Positions 18,050 through 28,597 of a DNA stretch of 64,000 bases are shown piece by piece. The notes below the pieces were generated by a model that was not told the DNA's origin, did not search any database, and saw only the letters and a list, made by a program, of their open reading frames with translations. Source of the DNA: ZC4RG20 sp963782445 (lineage in GTDB: Bacteria > Pseudomonadota > Gammaproteobacteria > Steroidobacterales > Rariloculaceae); contig CAWAJM010000001.1 of assembly GCA_963782445.1 (NCBI GenBank), forward strand, positions 2,480,001 to 2,544,000. Reading direction: 5' to 3'. Each line of letters begins with the position of its first letter. The stretch's first letter is position 1. The position numbers were made by a program, and so were the translations under genes.

Positions 18050-18589
18050 ATGCGCGAGCTCAGCTTCGGCCAACCCGACGATGGGATCGTCCAAATGGCT
18101 TATACGGTCGCGGACATCCGCGCGGCCATCGAGAAGTGGATTGCCCGTCTCAACGTCGGCCCCTGGTTCCTGCTCGAGCACTTCACCGGCGAACATGCCG
18201 TCTACCGCGGCCAGCCGTCCCAGGCGGACGTGAAAATCGCGATGGCCTTCGCCGGCCACATGAACGTCGAGCTCATCGAACCCAACGACGCCCACCCTTC
18301 GGTGTATCGCGAGGCCATCGAGGCCCGCGGCCACGGCTTCCACCACTGGGGCGTCGCGAGCCGCGACGTGGATGCCAACGTCGAGCGCTATCGCCGCATG
18401 GGCATGGAAGTCGCGTTCCGCGCCGGCGTGCCCACGGGCGGCGAAGTCGTCTACATGGACGCACGGGGCGCGCTGCCCGGTTTCGTCGAGCTCATTCCCG
18501 CGACGCCGCTCATGGAGGAGGCCTTCGGGCGCTTCCACCGGGCGGCCGTCGACTGGGACGGCCGCGAGCCCGTCCGGGCGTTCCTCTAG
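18050..18589 (+). CDS. VOC (glyoxalase-like) family protein
   Basis: A 179-aa protein of the vicinal-oxygen-chelate superfamily, close to the Glyoxalase_4 type. The start at 18050 is fixed by AAGGAG at 18038-18043. Two paired beta-alpha-beta-beta-beta units are suggested: IVQMAYTVADIRAAIEKWIA opens the first, and GFHHWGVASRDVDANVERY opens the second. Candidate metal ligands are His in HHWG and Glu in GFVELIPATP. No substrate can be assigned. The open frame upstream of 18050 is the shadow of the convergent DUF8021-like gene. Confidence 0.85.
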   Translation: MRELSFGQPDDGIVQMAYTVADIRAAIEKWIARLNVGPWFLLEHFTGEHAVYRGQPSQADVKIAMAFAGHMNVELIEPNDAHPSVYREAIEARGHGFHHWGVASRDVDANVERYRRMGMEVAFRAGVPTGGEVVYMDARGALPGFVELIPATPLMEEAFGRFHRAAVDWDGREPVRAFL

Positions 18590-18706
18590 CCGGCACGCCG
18601 GTCGCCCCGCTCATGGTCCTCCGATGCATCGGCCTGGAAACGGTAGTGGTGGGCGGGTCTCATGCGGCCGACCCCGCGACGAAACATAGGAGTAGGAGAA
18701 CCGAGA

Positions 18707-19468
18707 ATGACGAACCTCCATCGCGCCGTCCTCGCTGCCCTGGCCCTGCTGCCCCTGCAATCCGCGTGGTCCGGACCGCCGTTCTTTACGGACGATCCCG
18801 TGCCGCTCGACTACCGTCATTCCGAGGGCTACGTCTTCTCGACGTTCGCTTCCGGACCGGACGGCAAAGAGATCGCGGCGCCGGCCTTCGAATACAACCA
18901 CAGTCCGGCTCCCGAGGTCATGATCCACTCCGTCGTGCCGTTTCTGGAGGAGCGGCCCGACGGGCTCGGTCACGCGTACGGACTCGGGGACGTCGAGCTC
19001 GGCGTCAAATATCGGTTCCTCGACGAGACGGACAAGCGCCCGCAGATCGGAATCTTTCCGTTCCTCGAGCTGCCGACCGGGGACGCTGCGGCCGGCACGG
19101 GCAACGGCCGGGCCTGGGGCATGTTTCCCGTCTGGCTAGAGAAGAGCTGGGGACAATGGACCACGGATTTCGGCGGGGGGCGCGTATTCAACTCGGCGCC
19201 GGGGCAACGCGACTACGATTTCGGCGGCGCTCTGCTCTTACGCAGGCTGTCCGACCGCCTGATCCTCGGCGGCGAGGTGTTCGGGCAAGGCGCGGCGTCC
19301 GAGGACGGCCGCGGCACGACGCTCGCGACCTTCGGCGGCTACTACACGCCGCACCTTCAGTGCGGCGGCTGCCAGGTGCTGTTCGACGCCGGCCACAGCA
19401 TCGCAGGCGAAAGGAACGAGACTCTCTATCTCGGGCTGTATTGGACCTGGGGACCGCCCAAGTCCTAG
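18707..19468 (+). CDS. Outer-membrane beta-barrel protein, transporter-like
   Basis: From ATG 18707 (AGGAG about 15 bp upstream) a 253-aa exported protein with a signal peptide ending SAWSG. The mature N-terminus PPFFTDDPVPLDYRHSEGYV is characteristic of a family of putative outer-membrane transporters related to the MetA-pathway group. The rest is made of alternating strands ending in aromatic residues (DVELGVKYRFLDE, LYLGLYWTWGPPKS), the closing strand ending in Trp/Tyr as barrels do. Two Cys (CGGC) lie near residue 220. Function is not known. Confidence 0.75.
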   Translation: MTNLHRAVLAALALLPLQSAWSGPPFFTDDPVPLDYRHSEGYVFSTFASGPDGKEIAAPAFEYNHSPAPEVMIHSVVPFLEERPDGLGHAYGLGDVELGVKYRFLDETDKRPQIGIFPFLELPTGDAAAGTGNGRAWGMFPVWLEKSWGQWTTDFGGGRVFNSAPGQRDYDFGGALLLRRLSDRLILGGEVFGQGAASEDGRGTTLATFGGYYTPHLQCGGCQVLFDAGHSIAGERNETLYLGLYWTWGPPKS

Positions 19469-19505
19469 CGTCCGGGTCAAGATGCCGGAGCGGCGCCGGG
19501 TAGCC

Positions 19506-21378
19506 TCAGGGCAGCAGCCCGAACTCCGCTACCCCGCTCCGCGTGCCGACGAATACTCTGCCGTCGGCGATCGTCGGCGTGATGAATTTGTTGCCCGAGC
19601 CGAAATGGTCGCGGCCGTTCGCCGCCTGATTGCTGTTGTAGAGCTCGTGCGCCAGATTGGTCGCGTCGTAGGCGTGCAGGACGGCAGGGTCCGTGTTCTC
19701 GTGCGCCCAGACGATGCCGTCGACCGAGCCGTCGGCCGAGACGGCGGGCGCCGTGCCGGGGTACGGAAAGACCGTGCTCGTCTGCGAGCTCGGCAGCGTC
19801 GCGAGCTTGGCATCGCTCACATCGAAGGCCTTCAACGTGCCGTGGACGTCGCCGTAGTAGACCGTGCCGTCGAAGTAGGCCGGCGTGGACCAGATGCCGC
19901 CGGGCAAGACGCCGCCGAGCTCCTGCCAGATGTGATTCCCCGCGGGATCGAAGCGCCCCATCGAGTCGCGATTCACGACGTAGATATTCCCGTCCTTGCC
20001 CGCCCCGACCGCCAGGTGACGCGTCGTCCCGGATGCGTCCGCGAGATCGGGCAGCAGCATGATGCCGCCGGAGCCGAGGTCCGTGTCGGCCTGCGACTCC
20101 GCGACCTCGTTGGCCATCGTGAAATAATCCGCGACGGCGAGCATGCCGCCCGCCGTCGTCAGCTTGAGAAACGAATTGCCGTAATCCTGCCCGCTCGGAA
20201 AGCCGGCGCCGTCGAGCGTCGTCTCGAAGGCCCCGTTGGCCGTCAGCACGTAGACGTTGCCCGCGGCGTCCGCCGCCGGGCCGCCGCCGCTCATCCAAAT
20301 CGCCGGGCCCCCGCCGCCGCTGTTCGGGGCAACGTCGAGCACGGCGGCGCGGGCGAGCGTCTGCTGATCGTAGGCGATGATCCAGCCCGTATAGGGCGCG
20401 ATGTCGCAGTGCGAGGTCCAGGTCGTATAGATACGGCCGCCCGACGACAACAGCGCGGCGCGCTCCTCGTACTGTCCGGGGGCGAACGTCGTCGTGCCGC
20501 CCTGCGCCGTCGGGAACATGGCCGCGATCTCGACCGGCCCGCCGAATAGCTCGGCGCCCGTCGCGAACGTCCAGCGCATGCAGACGCTGGTGATACGCCG
20601 AGCTCGCATCCTTCGACATCGCCACGACGTAAAGCGCGCCGCGGCTGCGGTCGATGACCGGCGTCGCCGTGATGCCGATTTCCGGAACGACCTGTCCGCA
20701 GCCGCGCGTGTCGCTCGGCGTCTCCCCCGCACCAAGCAGCGACACGCGCCACAACGTCGCGCCCGTGTCCGCGTCGAACGCATAGACCGTGTCGTGCTCC
20801 GTCGCCGCAAAGACAACGTCGTGGGTGCCGCCGCCGATCGCAAGCTTGGAGAGATAGAGCGGCTGCGCATCGACCTTGCCGTCCACGTCGAGCACGCGCA
20901 GCAGGCCGAACGTCGAGGCGTCGACATTCGCCGGCTTGAGCACGACTTCGGCGAGGTTTTGCCCGGTGCGCGTGACGTCGTTCTTGTAGGTCACAACGTC
21001 GGCGGGCGCGGCCGGGTCCGTCACGCTCAGGGTCGCGGTCGCGCTCGAGACGCTGCCGGCGGCATTGCTAACGTCGACCGAAAACGTGGCCCCGTCGTCG
21101 GCCGCCTCAGCAGCCGGTGCAACGTAGACCGAAGCGGTGGCCCCCGATAGGGCCGCCCCGTCCCGCTTCCATTGATAAGCCAGAGGGGGCGTACCCCTGG
21201 CCGTAACCGTGAACGTCGCCCGCGCCCCGAGCGGGACGCGCTGATCCGCGGGCTGGGCCGTGATGGCGGGCGGCGTCCCGGCCGCCGGGCGCTCGCCGCC
21301 CCCGCCATGACCGCCGCCGCAGCCGGCGAGCGCCGCCGCGAACAGCGTGGCGCCGAGACGTAAGAGCCGTCGATCCAT
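19506..21378 (-). pseudogene. Ig-like/beta-propeller lipoprotein, single-base frameshift
   Basis: An exported lipoprotein (lipobox LAGC, Cys20). An Ig-like domain covers about residues 35-118 (PADQRVPLGARATFTV, PPLAYQWKRDGAAL). A PQQ-like beta-propeller follows, with blades such as DTVYAFDADTGATLWRVSLL and KDGNIYVVNRDSMGRFD. The frame is lost after HALDV. One extra A in GAACGTC at 20565-20571 accounts for it: with GACGTC restored the sequence reads HALDVATGAELFGG and continues to the stop at 19506, 623 aa in all. No PQQ-binding residues are obvious, so an extracellular binding or scaffold role is as likely as an enzymatic one. Confidence 0.75.
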
Positions 21379-21518
21379 GGCGCGCTCCGCAAGCAGGCCG
21401 GGCCTTCAGGATTAGCGCGGCGGGCGGCCTTTGACAAGCTCGCGGCGCCCCGCAGCCTCGAGCGCGGACGCGTCGCTATATCGCTATACCGCCACCAGCG
21501 GCCTGTAACAGCTGGCCA

Positions 21519-22661
21519 CTAGAGGTCGAGCACGGAGCGATCGACATCGGCGAGCCGCGTGCGGCCCGCCATGGCCATGGCCGCCTCCAGTTCCCTGCCG
21601 ATCGTCTCTATGACGGCCTCGACCGACCGGCGTCCGCCCGCGGCGAGCGCAAAGGCCCACGCGCGTCCGAGCAGGACCCCGTCGGCGCCGAGCGCGAGCA
21701 TGCGCAGCACGTCGACGCCGTTGCGCACGCCGCCGTCGACGAGCACGGAAAGCTTCCGGTCCACGGCCTCGACAACGTCGGGCAAGGCCCTGACGGTCGA
21801 ACGCACGCCGTCGAACTGCCGGCCGCCGTGGTTCGAGACGACGATGCCGTCCGCGCCGAGCGCGACGGCCTGGCGCGCATCCTCCGGATCGAGGATGCCC
21901 TTGATCACGAGCGGACCCTTCCACTTCGCGCGGATCCAGTCCAGATCCTTCCAGGTGACGCTCGGGTCGAAGTTGCTGCCGAGCCAGCCGATGTAGTCCT
22001 CGAGGCCGCTGTTCTCGCCGAGCACGGCGAGCAGATTGCCGAGCGAGTGCGGGCGGCCGCGTACGCCTACTTCGTAGCACCACCGCGGCCTTCCCAGCGC
22101 CTGAACCATGCGCCTGAGCCGCCCCGCGAGCCCCGCGCTGCCGGCCAGTCCCGTGCGGTAATCCCGGTAACGAACGCCGGGTACCGGCATGTCCACGGTG
22201 AAGATCAGCGCCGAGCAGCCGGCCGCGGCGGCCCGGTCCAGTAGATCGTTCATGAAGGCGCGGTCGCGGATCACATACAACTGGAACCAGAACGGCCGCT
22301 GCAACGCGGCCGCGACTTCCTCGAGACTGCAGATCGAGACGGTCGACAGACAGAACGGCACGTTCGCGCTTTCGGCCGCGAGCGCCGCCTGCATCTCGCC
22401 GCGCTGCGCGAACATTCCGGAGATGCCGATGGGGCCGAGGCCGAAAGGCCGGGACCACTCGTGCCCGAAGAGCTGCGTGCGCACGTCGATTTTGGAAACA
22501 TCGTTCAGCACGCGCTGGCGCAATTCGATGCCGCGCAGATCCTCGACGTTGCGCCTGAGCGTATGCTCGGCGTAGGACCCGCCCGCCACGTACTCCGCCA
22601 GAAAGCGCGGCAAGCGGCTTGCAGCGACGCGTGCTATTTCGTCGGATGACCGAAGCCTCAT
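21519..22661 (-). CDS. lldD: FMN-dependent L-lactate dehydrogenase
   Basis: A 380-aa membrane-associated flavoenzyme that oxidises L-lactate to pyruvate and reduces the quinone pool. It is collinear with E. coli LldD: YVAGGSYAEHTLRRNVEDL, FWFQLYVIRDRAFMNDLLDR, GLEDYIGWLGSNFDPSVTWK and VIKGILDPEDARQAV, with FMN-contacting Lys254 and catalytic His278 in VSNHGGRQFDG. The start at 22661 matches the E. coli N-terminus; the longer open frame to 22805 has no family similarity. No lldP or lldR is adjacent. The divergent gene is a PaiB-like protein. Confidence 0.94.
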   Translation of the reverse strand: MRLRSSDEIARVAASRLPRFLAEYVAGGSYAEHTLRRNVEDLRGIELRQRVLNDVSKIDVRTQLFGHEWSRPFGLGPIGISGMFAQRGEMQAALAAESANVPFCLSTVSICSLEEVAAALQRPFWFQLYVIRDRAFMNDLLDRAAAAGCSALIFTVDMPVPGVRYRDYRTGLAGSAGLAGRLRRMVQALGRPRWCYEVGVRGRPHSLGNLLAVLGENSGLEDYIGWLGSNFDPSVTWKDLDWIRAKWKGPLVIKGILDPEDARQAVALGADGIVVSNHGGRQFDGVRSTVRALPDVVEAVDRKLSVLVDGGVRNGVDVLRMLALGADGVLLGRAWAFALAAGGRRSVEAVIETIGRELEAAMAMAGRTRLADVDRSVLDL

Positions 22662-22840
22662 GGAACCCTCGTATCGTCGCCGGCGGGGGTGCGGCGAGCG
22701 CGAAAGGTAGCACGCAGAGCCGCATGCATAAACCGAAGCCGGGGCCGCGCCAGCCGCATGCCGGCGCACGCCCGGCGCGGGCCCCGCTATACTCCGCGGT
22801 GCCATCGCGGCATCGACCGAACCTGCCGGAGCCGAGCGCC

Positions 22841-23491
22841 ATGTACATACCGCCGCATTTCGCGGAAACGCGAATCGAAGTGCTGCACGGACTTCTCAGG
22901 GCGCATCCGCTCGCGACGCTCGTCGTCGCGGTCGGCGGCGACGTCGCCATCGATCATCTGCCGCTGCTGCTCGTCGGCGAGGCGGCGAACGGGACGCTGC
23001 ACGGCCACCTGCCGCGAGCGAATCCGGTCTGGCGGGCGCTCGACGGCGATACGCCGGCCGTCGCTGTGTTTCACGGGCCCGAGGCCTATGTGACGCCCTC
23101 CTGGTATCCCGCCAAGCAGGCGCACGGCAAGGTCGTACCGACCTGGGACTACGCAGTCGTCCACGCCCGCGGCCGCCCGCGCATCGTCGACGATCGCGAC
23201 TGGCTGCTCGCGCACGTGACCGCGCTCACCCGCGAGCACGAGGCGGGGCAGCCCCTGCCGTGGCAGGTCTCCGACGCGCCCCGGGATTACGTAGAGCGAA
23301 TGCTCGACGCGCTCGTCGGCCTCGAAATGCCCATCGAGACCCTCACGGGCAAATGGAAGGTCAGTCAGAACCGCGAGGCGCCCGACAGGCAAGGCGTCGC
23401 GGCCGGCCTCCGCGCGCGCGGCGACCGGCGCGCGCTGGACGTGGCCGACCTCGTCGTGGAACGCGGCACGGGCCGCAGGCTCAAGGACTGA
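22841..23491 (+). CDS. PaiB-like FMN-binding protein
   Basis: A 216-aa protein of the family annotated as FMN-binding negative transcriptional regulator, after Bacillus PaiB. Diagnostic pieces are MYIPPHFAE at the start, ATLVVAVGGDVAIDHLPLLL, GTLHGHLPRANP, GPEAYVTPSWYPAKQAHGKVVPTWDY and KWKVSQNR. The split-barrel flavin-binding fold is known for relatives; direct DNA binding is not well established. A TATACT -10-like box lies 48 bp upstream (22788-22793) without a convincing -35. The 3' end overlaps the APC permease by 11 bp. Confidence 0.88.
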   Translation: MYIPPHFAETRIEVLHGLLRAHPLATLVVAVGGDVAIDHLPLLLVGEAANGTLHGHLPRANPVWRALDGDTPAVAVFHGPEAYVTPSWYPAKQAHGKVVPTWDYAVVHARGRPRIVDDRDWLLAHVTALTREHEAGQPLPWQVSDAPRDYVERMLDALVGLEMPIETLTGKWKVSQNREAPDRQGVAAGLRARGDRRALDVADLVVERGTGRRLKD

Positions 23492-25173
23492 TATAAGGCT
23501 CGCTCGGCAGCTGCGATTCCGGCACCGACGGCTCGTGCACGTGCGCCTCGACCTTCTCGGTCGACAGCCGTTGACCGGAGGCCAGCCACATGACCAAGGC
23601 CGAGAAGACCGCGATGACGGGGATGGCCCAGCCGAGACCGACCACGCCGAGGTTGCCCGCGCCCGCGGCCGGATCGGGATAGGAGCCGAGCCAGCCGATC
23701 GCGGCGAGGCCCGCGAGCCAGGCGACGACCCAAAGGCCGGACCGGAGCTCGAGCGGCGGAGTCGTCTTGGCGTTCTTCCACTCGTGCAGCCCCAGCACGA
23801 TGTAGCCGATCAGCACGGCGAGATACAGCTTCCAGGTCGTGTCCCAGCCCGACCAGTAAACGATGAGATTCGAGGACAGGAATGCGAGGTAAGCGAAAAC
23901 GTGCGCCCCGGGCAGCCGGAACGGCCGCGCCTGGCCGGGCAGCTGCCGGCGCAGCGCGAGCAGGACGATGGGCCCGGAACCGAAAGACAGCACGGTCGCG
24001 GACGTGACGAAGCCGACGAGCTTCTGCCACCCCGGGAACGGCAGCAGAAAGACGACGCCCACGACGAACGTCAAAATGACGCTGACCCACGGCACACCGC
24101 GGTCGTTGACTTCCGAGAGGGCCTTGAAGGTGTTGCCGTTACGGCCCATGCCGTAGGACACGCGCGCCGTGATCGTGGCATAGATCAGGCCCGTGTCGGC
24201 GGGTGAGATGAAGGCATCGAGATACAGCAGCACGGCGAGCCACGTGAGGCCCATGACCGTGGCGAGCGCCGCGAGCGGCCCGTACGTCGCGGCGATGTGG
24301 TTGAGGCCGCCCGTGAAGCTCGTGCCGATGTGGGCCCAGCCGTTCGCGAGGGCCGAGCTCGGCAACGCACCGATGAAGGCGATCTGCAGCGCCACGTAGA
24401 TCGCGCCCGTGATCAGCACGGAGCCGATGATCGCGATGGGCACGTTGCGGTGCGGATTGCGCGTCTCGCCGGCCAGCTCGACGCCCTGCCGGAAGCCGAG
24501 GTAGGAGAACACGATCCCGGCCGTGGCGATCGAGGAGAAGACGCCGGCCCAGCCGAAAGGCATGAAACCGCCCCTCGCGCTCGTGTCGAAGTTCGCGCCC
24601 TCGAACGCCGTCACGGCGAACGCAATGATCACGAGAACGATGATGACGAGCTTCCACCACACGAGCGCGTTGTTGAGCCTCGCGAACCAGCGGATGCCGA
24701 CGACGTTGACGAGACTGAAGAGCCCGAGCAGGGCCACGGCCACGAGGAAGCCCGGCACCGTCAGAACGGGGGTACCGTCCTGCAGGCGCTGCAGCCAGGG
24801 AAGGTAGTTCGTCGAATACTGCAGGGCCGCGAGCACCTCGATCGAACGTCGTGGAGGCCGCCGCGATCCACGTGATCCAGCCGAACGTGTAGCTCGCGAA
24901 CGAACCGAACGAGAACTGCGGAAACCGGACGACGCCGCCGGAGACCGGAAACATGGCGCCGAGCTCTGCGTAGCACAGACCGATCAGCATGATCATGACG
25001 CCGCCGATGGCCCACGCCAGAATCGCCGCGGGACCGGCGATCTGCGCCGCGTTGAGCGCTCCGAAAAGCCAGCCCGAGCCGATGATCGAGCCGACCGCCG
25101 TGAACAATAGGCCGATGATGCCGATATCGCGCCGCAGCCGGTGGTCGTCCGCGGCATGGGGGGTCGCAGCCAT
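23481..25173 (-). pseudogene. APC-family amino acid permease, single-base frameshift
   Basis: An amino acid/polyamine permease with about 12 helices. ATG 25173 opens RRDIGIIGLLFTAVGSIIGS, the usual first helix, and the frame runs to WITWIAAASTT. There it breaks and resumes as IEVLAALQYSTNYLPWLQ in the next frame. One extra A in GAACGTC at 24844-24850 explains the break: with GACGTC restored the join reads AASTTSIEVLAALQY, 563 aa overall. The C-terminal part, including GQRLSTEKVEAHVHEP, is intact. It converges with the PaiB-like gene. The substrate cannot be assigned. Confidence 0.85.
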
Positions 25174-25364
25174 GCAGTCCGTCACTCCGTAGCGTGGGTG
25201 CCCGGAATGGTACCCCAGAAAGCCGTCTTGCATCGGTAACTTGCCCTATTTTTCCACGGCCGCTGCCTTGCGGGCCGCCGCCCAGGCAAGAGGCCTGCCT
25301 CACGTCCTATACTGGGCGAAGCCGGCGCCGGCCGATCAGCCACCCGAACGGAACCCTGCCGAAG

Positions 25365-27245
25365 ATGAGCGAAGCCGACCCAAGCTTGGAGCAACCCCAG
25401 GAACCCGAGGCACCCGGGACCCCGACGACCGGCGCCGAGGACGTGCGCTGGGATCTCTCCGATCTCTACGAAAACATCGACGATCCGCGCATGGTCGCCG
25501 ATCTCGAACAGCTCCTGGGCCTGGCGGAAGCGTTCGAGGTGCAGTTCCGGGGACGGCTGACGGAGCGTCTGGGCCAGGCCCTCATGGCGCAGGCCGAGAT
25601 GAGCTGCATCGCCGATCAGCTCATGGGCTATCTGTTTCTGCGGCGCAGCACCGACGCCGCGAACGCCCAGATCCAGCGGCGCCTGGGCCAGGTTCAGGAG
25701 GCCTGGAGCCGGGCCGACGCCGACCACCTGAACTTCTTCGAGCACGAGCTCGTCGCCATCGACGACGCGACCTACGAGGCGATTCTCGAGCGCGACGAGG
25801 TCGCCAGGCACCACCGGCCGCTGCTCGACCACATGCGGGCCAATCGGCGCTACCTGCTCGAGGAAAACGTCGAGCGGGCACTGACGCTGCGCTCCCCTTT
25901 CGGGCCCTCGGAGTGGACGGACTTTGTGGCCGAGCTCGAGACGGAGCTGCGTTTCGAGGTCGACGGCGAGCACAAGACGCTGCCCGAGATCCTGCACGTC
26001 ATTACCAATGACGGCGACGCCGACAGGCGCGCACTCGCCCTGCACGTCTTCAGCGAGGGCCTGACGGCAAGCCGCTTCGACCGAACGATGGCGCGAACGC
26101 TGAACGTCGTGCTCGGGGCCAAGGCCGTCGAGGATCGCGAGCGCGGCTACGAAAACCCGATGTCGGCGCGCAACATCGGCAATCGGATCGACGATTCGAC
26201 GGTCGAGGCGCTGCACGAGGCCGTGGCCGACCTCGGCGCGAGACAGGCGCGCCGGTACTACAGGCTATTGTCGGCGCATCTCGGCGTCGCACCGCTCAAG
26301 TGGTCGGATCGCAATGCACCGCTTCCCTTCGCCGACAGGCGCGTCGTCGGCTGGAACGACTGTCTCGAAACGGTTCTCTCCGCTTACGACTCGTTCAGCC
26401 CTACGCTGAGCGAGCAGGTGAAGCTCATGCTGGACCGTAAATGGGTCGACGCCCCGCCCTACGCAGGGAAGACGGGCGGCGCCTACAACATGTCGCTGCT
26501 GCTGCCGCCGGACGAGCCCCGCGCCTACAATTTTCTGAATTACCTCGGCTCGACGCGGGACGTCATGACCGTCGCCCACGAGCTCGGCCACGGGGCCCAC
26601 GGTCTGCTCGCCGCGCGGGCCCAGGGCGCGCTCATGTATCGCGCACCCATGGCCTACGCGGAGACGGCCTCCATCTTCGGCGAGATGACCACGTTTCGTT
26701 ACCTGCTCGAGCGCGCCGAGAGCGACGAGCAAAGACTCGCCCTGCTAATGAGCAAGAGCGCGGACCACATCAACACCGTCGTCCGCCAGATTTCCTTCTC
26801 GAACTTCGAGCAACGCATCCACGCCGCGCGCCGCGAGGGCAAGCTCACGGTCGACGATCTCAACGCCGCCTGGATGCAGGTCACGCGCGCGTTCTATGGC
26901 GAGGACGGCGACCTGTTCAGCTATGCGGACACCGAGAACCTCTGGAGCTACGTCACCCACTTCCTGCGGCCGTTCTACGTCTATGCCTATGCTTTCGGCG
27001 AGCTCTTCACGCAGTCGCTGTTCGCCGTGCGCGAGCGCTTCGGGGGCGAGTTCGAGGGCAAATACCTCGACGTGCTGCGCGCGGGCGGCAGCAAGAATGC
27101 CGTCGAGCTCATGGCGCCCTTCGGGCTCGATCCCCGGGACCCCGAGTTCTGGCGCCGCGGCATCGAGGGCAGCATCGGCACATGGCTCGACGAAGCCGAG
27201 GCGATATCGGGCCGTATGGGCGTCGCCGTGGCGCTCGACGCCTGA
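25365..27245 (+). CDS. M3-family oligoendopeptidase
   Basis: A 626-aa cytoplasmic zinc peptidase of the PepF/oligoendopeptidase F type that cuts short peptides. The zinc motif HELGH is at residues 405-409 in MTVAHELGHGAHG, and the third ligand Glu lies in the following helix (YAETASIFGEMTTF). A helical N-terminal half starts with VRWDLSDLYENIDDPRM, typical of the family. ATG 25365 is the start; the open frame goes back to 25194 without similarity. The amidase gene begins one base after its stop, so the two are translationally coupled. Confidence 0.92.
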   Translation: MSEADPSLEQPQEPEAPGTPTTGAEDVRWDLSDLYENIDDPRMVADLEQLLGLAEAFEVQFRGRLTERLGQALMAQAEMSCIADQLMGYLFLRRSTDAANAQIQRRLGQVQEAWSRADADHLNFFEHELVAIDDATYEAILERDEVARHHRPLLDHMRANRRYLLEENVERALTLRSPFGPSEWTDFVAELETELRFEVDGEHKTLPEILHVITNDGDADRRALALHVFSEGLTASRFDRTMARTLNVVLGAKAVEDRERGYENPMSARNIGNRIDDSTVEALHEAVADLGARQARRYYRLLSAHLGVAPLKWSDRNAPLPFADRRVVGWNDCLETVLSAYDSFSPTLSEQVKLMLDRKWVDAPPYAGKTGGAYNMSLLLPPDEPRAYNFLNYLGSTRDVMTVAHELGHGAHGLLAARAQGALMYRAPMAYAETASIFGEMTTFRYLLERAESDEQRLALLMSKSADHINTVVRQISFSNFEQRIHAARREGKLTVDDLNAAWMQVTRAFYGEDGDLFSYADTENLWSYVTHFLRPFYVYAYAFGELFTQSLFAVRERFGGEFEGKYLDVLRAGGSKNAVELMAPFGLDPRDPEFWRRGIEGSIGTWLDEAEAISGRMGVAVALDA

Positions 27246-27246
27246 G

Positions 27247-28548
27247 GTGCGTAGGTCCGATCCCGAGAGTGCGTCGGTCGGGCTCACGGCCGTCGAGCTC
27301 GCGACCCGCCTGCGCAACGGCCGCCTGCGCGCCATCGAGCTCACGCAGGCCTGCCTCGCACGCGTCGAGGCAGGCGACCCGGCCCTGCACGCCTGGGTCG
27401 CCGTCGATGCCGCGCTAGCCCGCCGCCGCGCGCGCGAGCTCGACGCCGGCCCGATGCGCGGCCCGCTCCACGGCTTGCCGATCGGCATCAAGGACATCAT
27501 CGATACGCGCGATCTGCCGACGGAATACGGCTCGGCGATTTACCGCGGTCACCGGCCCGAAGCCGACGCGGCCTGCGTCGCTCTGGCCCGCCAGGCAGGC
27601 GCCGTCGTGCTCGGCAAAACGGCAACCAGCGAATTCGCCGGGCCGTCGCCCGCCGCCACCGTCAACCCCCATGCCGTGACGCACACGCCGGGCGGCTCCT
27701 CGAGCGGCTCGGCCGCCGCGGTAGCCGCCGGCATGGTGCCGCTCGCCGTCGGTACGCAGACGGCCGGCTCCGTGATCCGGCCCGCGAGCTTCTGTGGGAT
27801 CGTCGGCTGCAAGCCGAGCTACGGCCTCATCGCCCGCGACGGCGTCAAACTCGTGGCCGAAAGCCTCGATACGGTCGGCGTCTTCGCCCGCACGGTCGCC
27901 GACGCCGCCCTGCTGCTCGGCGTGCTCGCGGACCGGCAGGCCCTGCTCGAGCTGCACCACCTACCGAATCCGCCCAAGGTCGGGGTCTGCCGCAGCCACG
28001 CCTGGCACCGCGTCGAGCCGGCGGCCGCGGCCGCCTTCGTCGAGGCCGAGCGGCGGCTCGCCGCAAGCGGCGCAGCCGTCGGTCGGGTCGAACTGCCCGC
28101 GTCGTTCGCGGGCCTCGCCGCAGCGCACGCGACGATCATGGGCTACGAGTGGGCCGCGAATCTCGCCGCCGAGCGGCATCGGCACGCGGACGCCCTGACG
28201 GCCCGCCTGCGCGCCGACCTCGAGGCGGGCGCGCGGATTTCGGCTGCCCGGTACGCGGCCGCGAAGCAACTCGCGCAAGCGTGTCGGCTCGAGCTCCCGG
28301 ACTGCATGGCCGACTGCGACGTGCTGCTGACGCCGAGCACGCCGGGCGAGGCGCCGGCCGACCTCACGACCACGGGCGATCCCGTCATGAACCGCGTCTG
28401 GACGCTGCTGCACGGACCCTGCGTCAACGTGCCCTTCGGCTTCGGCCCGCACGGGCTGCCGCTCGGCCTGCAGGTCGTGGGGCGCCGCGGCGCAGATGCG
28501 CAAACGCTCGCGGCGGCCGCCTGGATCGCCGACTGCCTCGCGGCCTGA
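27247..28548 (+). CDS. Amidase-signature family amidase
   Basis: A 433-aa amidase of the GatA-like signature family with its Ser-cisSer-Lys triad: Lys82 in IGIKDIID, the Ser-rich GGSSSGS at 149-155 and nucleophile Ser175 in QTAGSVIRP. The GTG at 27247 comes one base after the peptidase stop, which fits coupled translation. No GatB or GatC is nearby and the gene is paired with a peptidase, so it is more likely a catabolic amidase than the tRNA amidotransferase subunit. The substrate is unknown. Confidence 0.88.
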   Translation: MRRSDPESASVGLTAVELATRLRNGRLRAIELTQACLARVEAGDPALHAWVAVDAALARRRARELDAGPMRGPLHGLPIGIKDIIDTRDLPTEYGSAIYRGHRPEADAACVALARQAGAVVLGKTATSEFAGPSPAATVNPHAVTHTPGGSSSGSAAAVAAGMVPLAVGTQTAGSVIRPASFCGIVGCKPSYGLIARDGVKLVAESLDTVGVFARTVADAALLLGVLADRQALLELHHLPNPPKVGVCRSHAWHRVEPAAAAAFVEAERRLAASGAAVGRVELPASFAGLAAAHATIMGYEWAANLAAERHRHADALTARLRADLEAGARISAARYAAAKQLAQACRLELPDCMADCDVLLTPSTPGEAPADLTTTGDPVMNRVWTLLHGPCVNVPFGFGPHGLPLGLQVVGRRGADAQTLAAAAWIADCLAA

Positions 28549-28597
28549 TTGGCCGCTCGACGGCGAACGGCCCGCGCGCCGTGCAGCGTCGAGCGGA

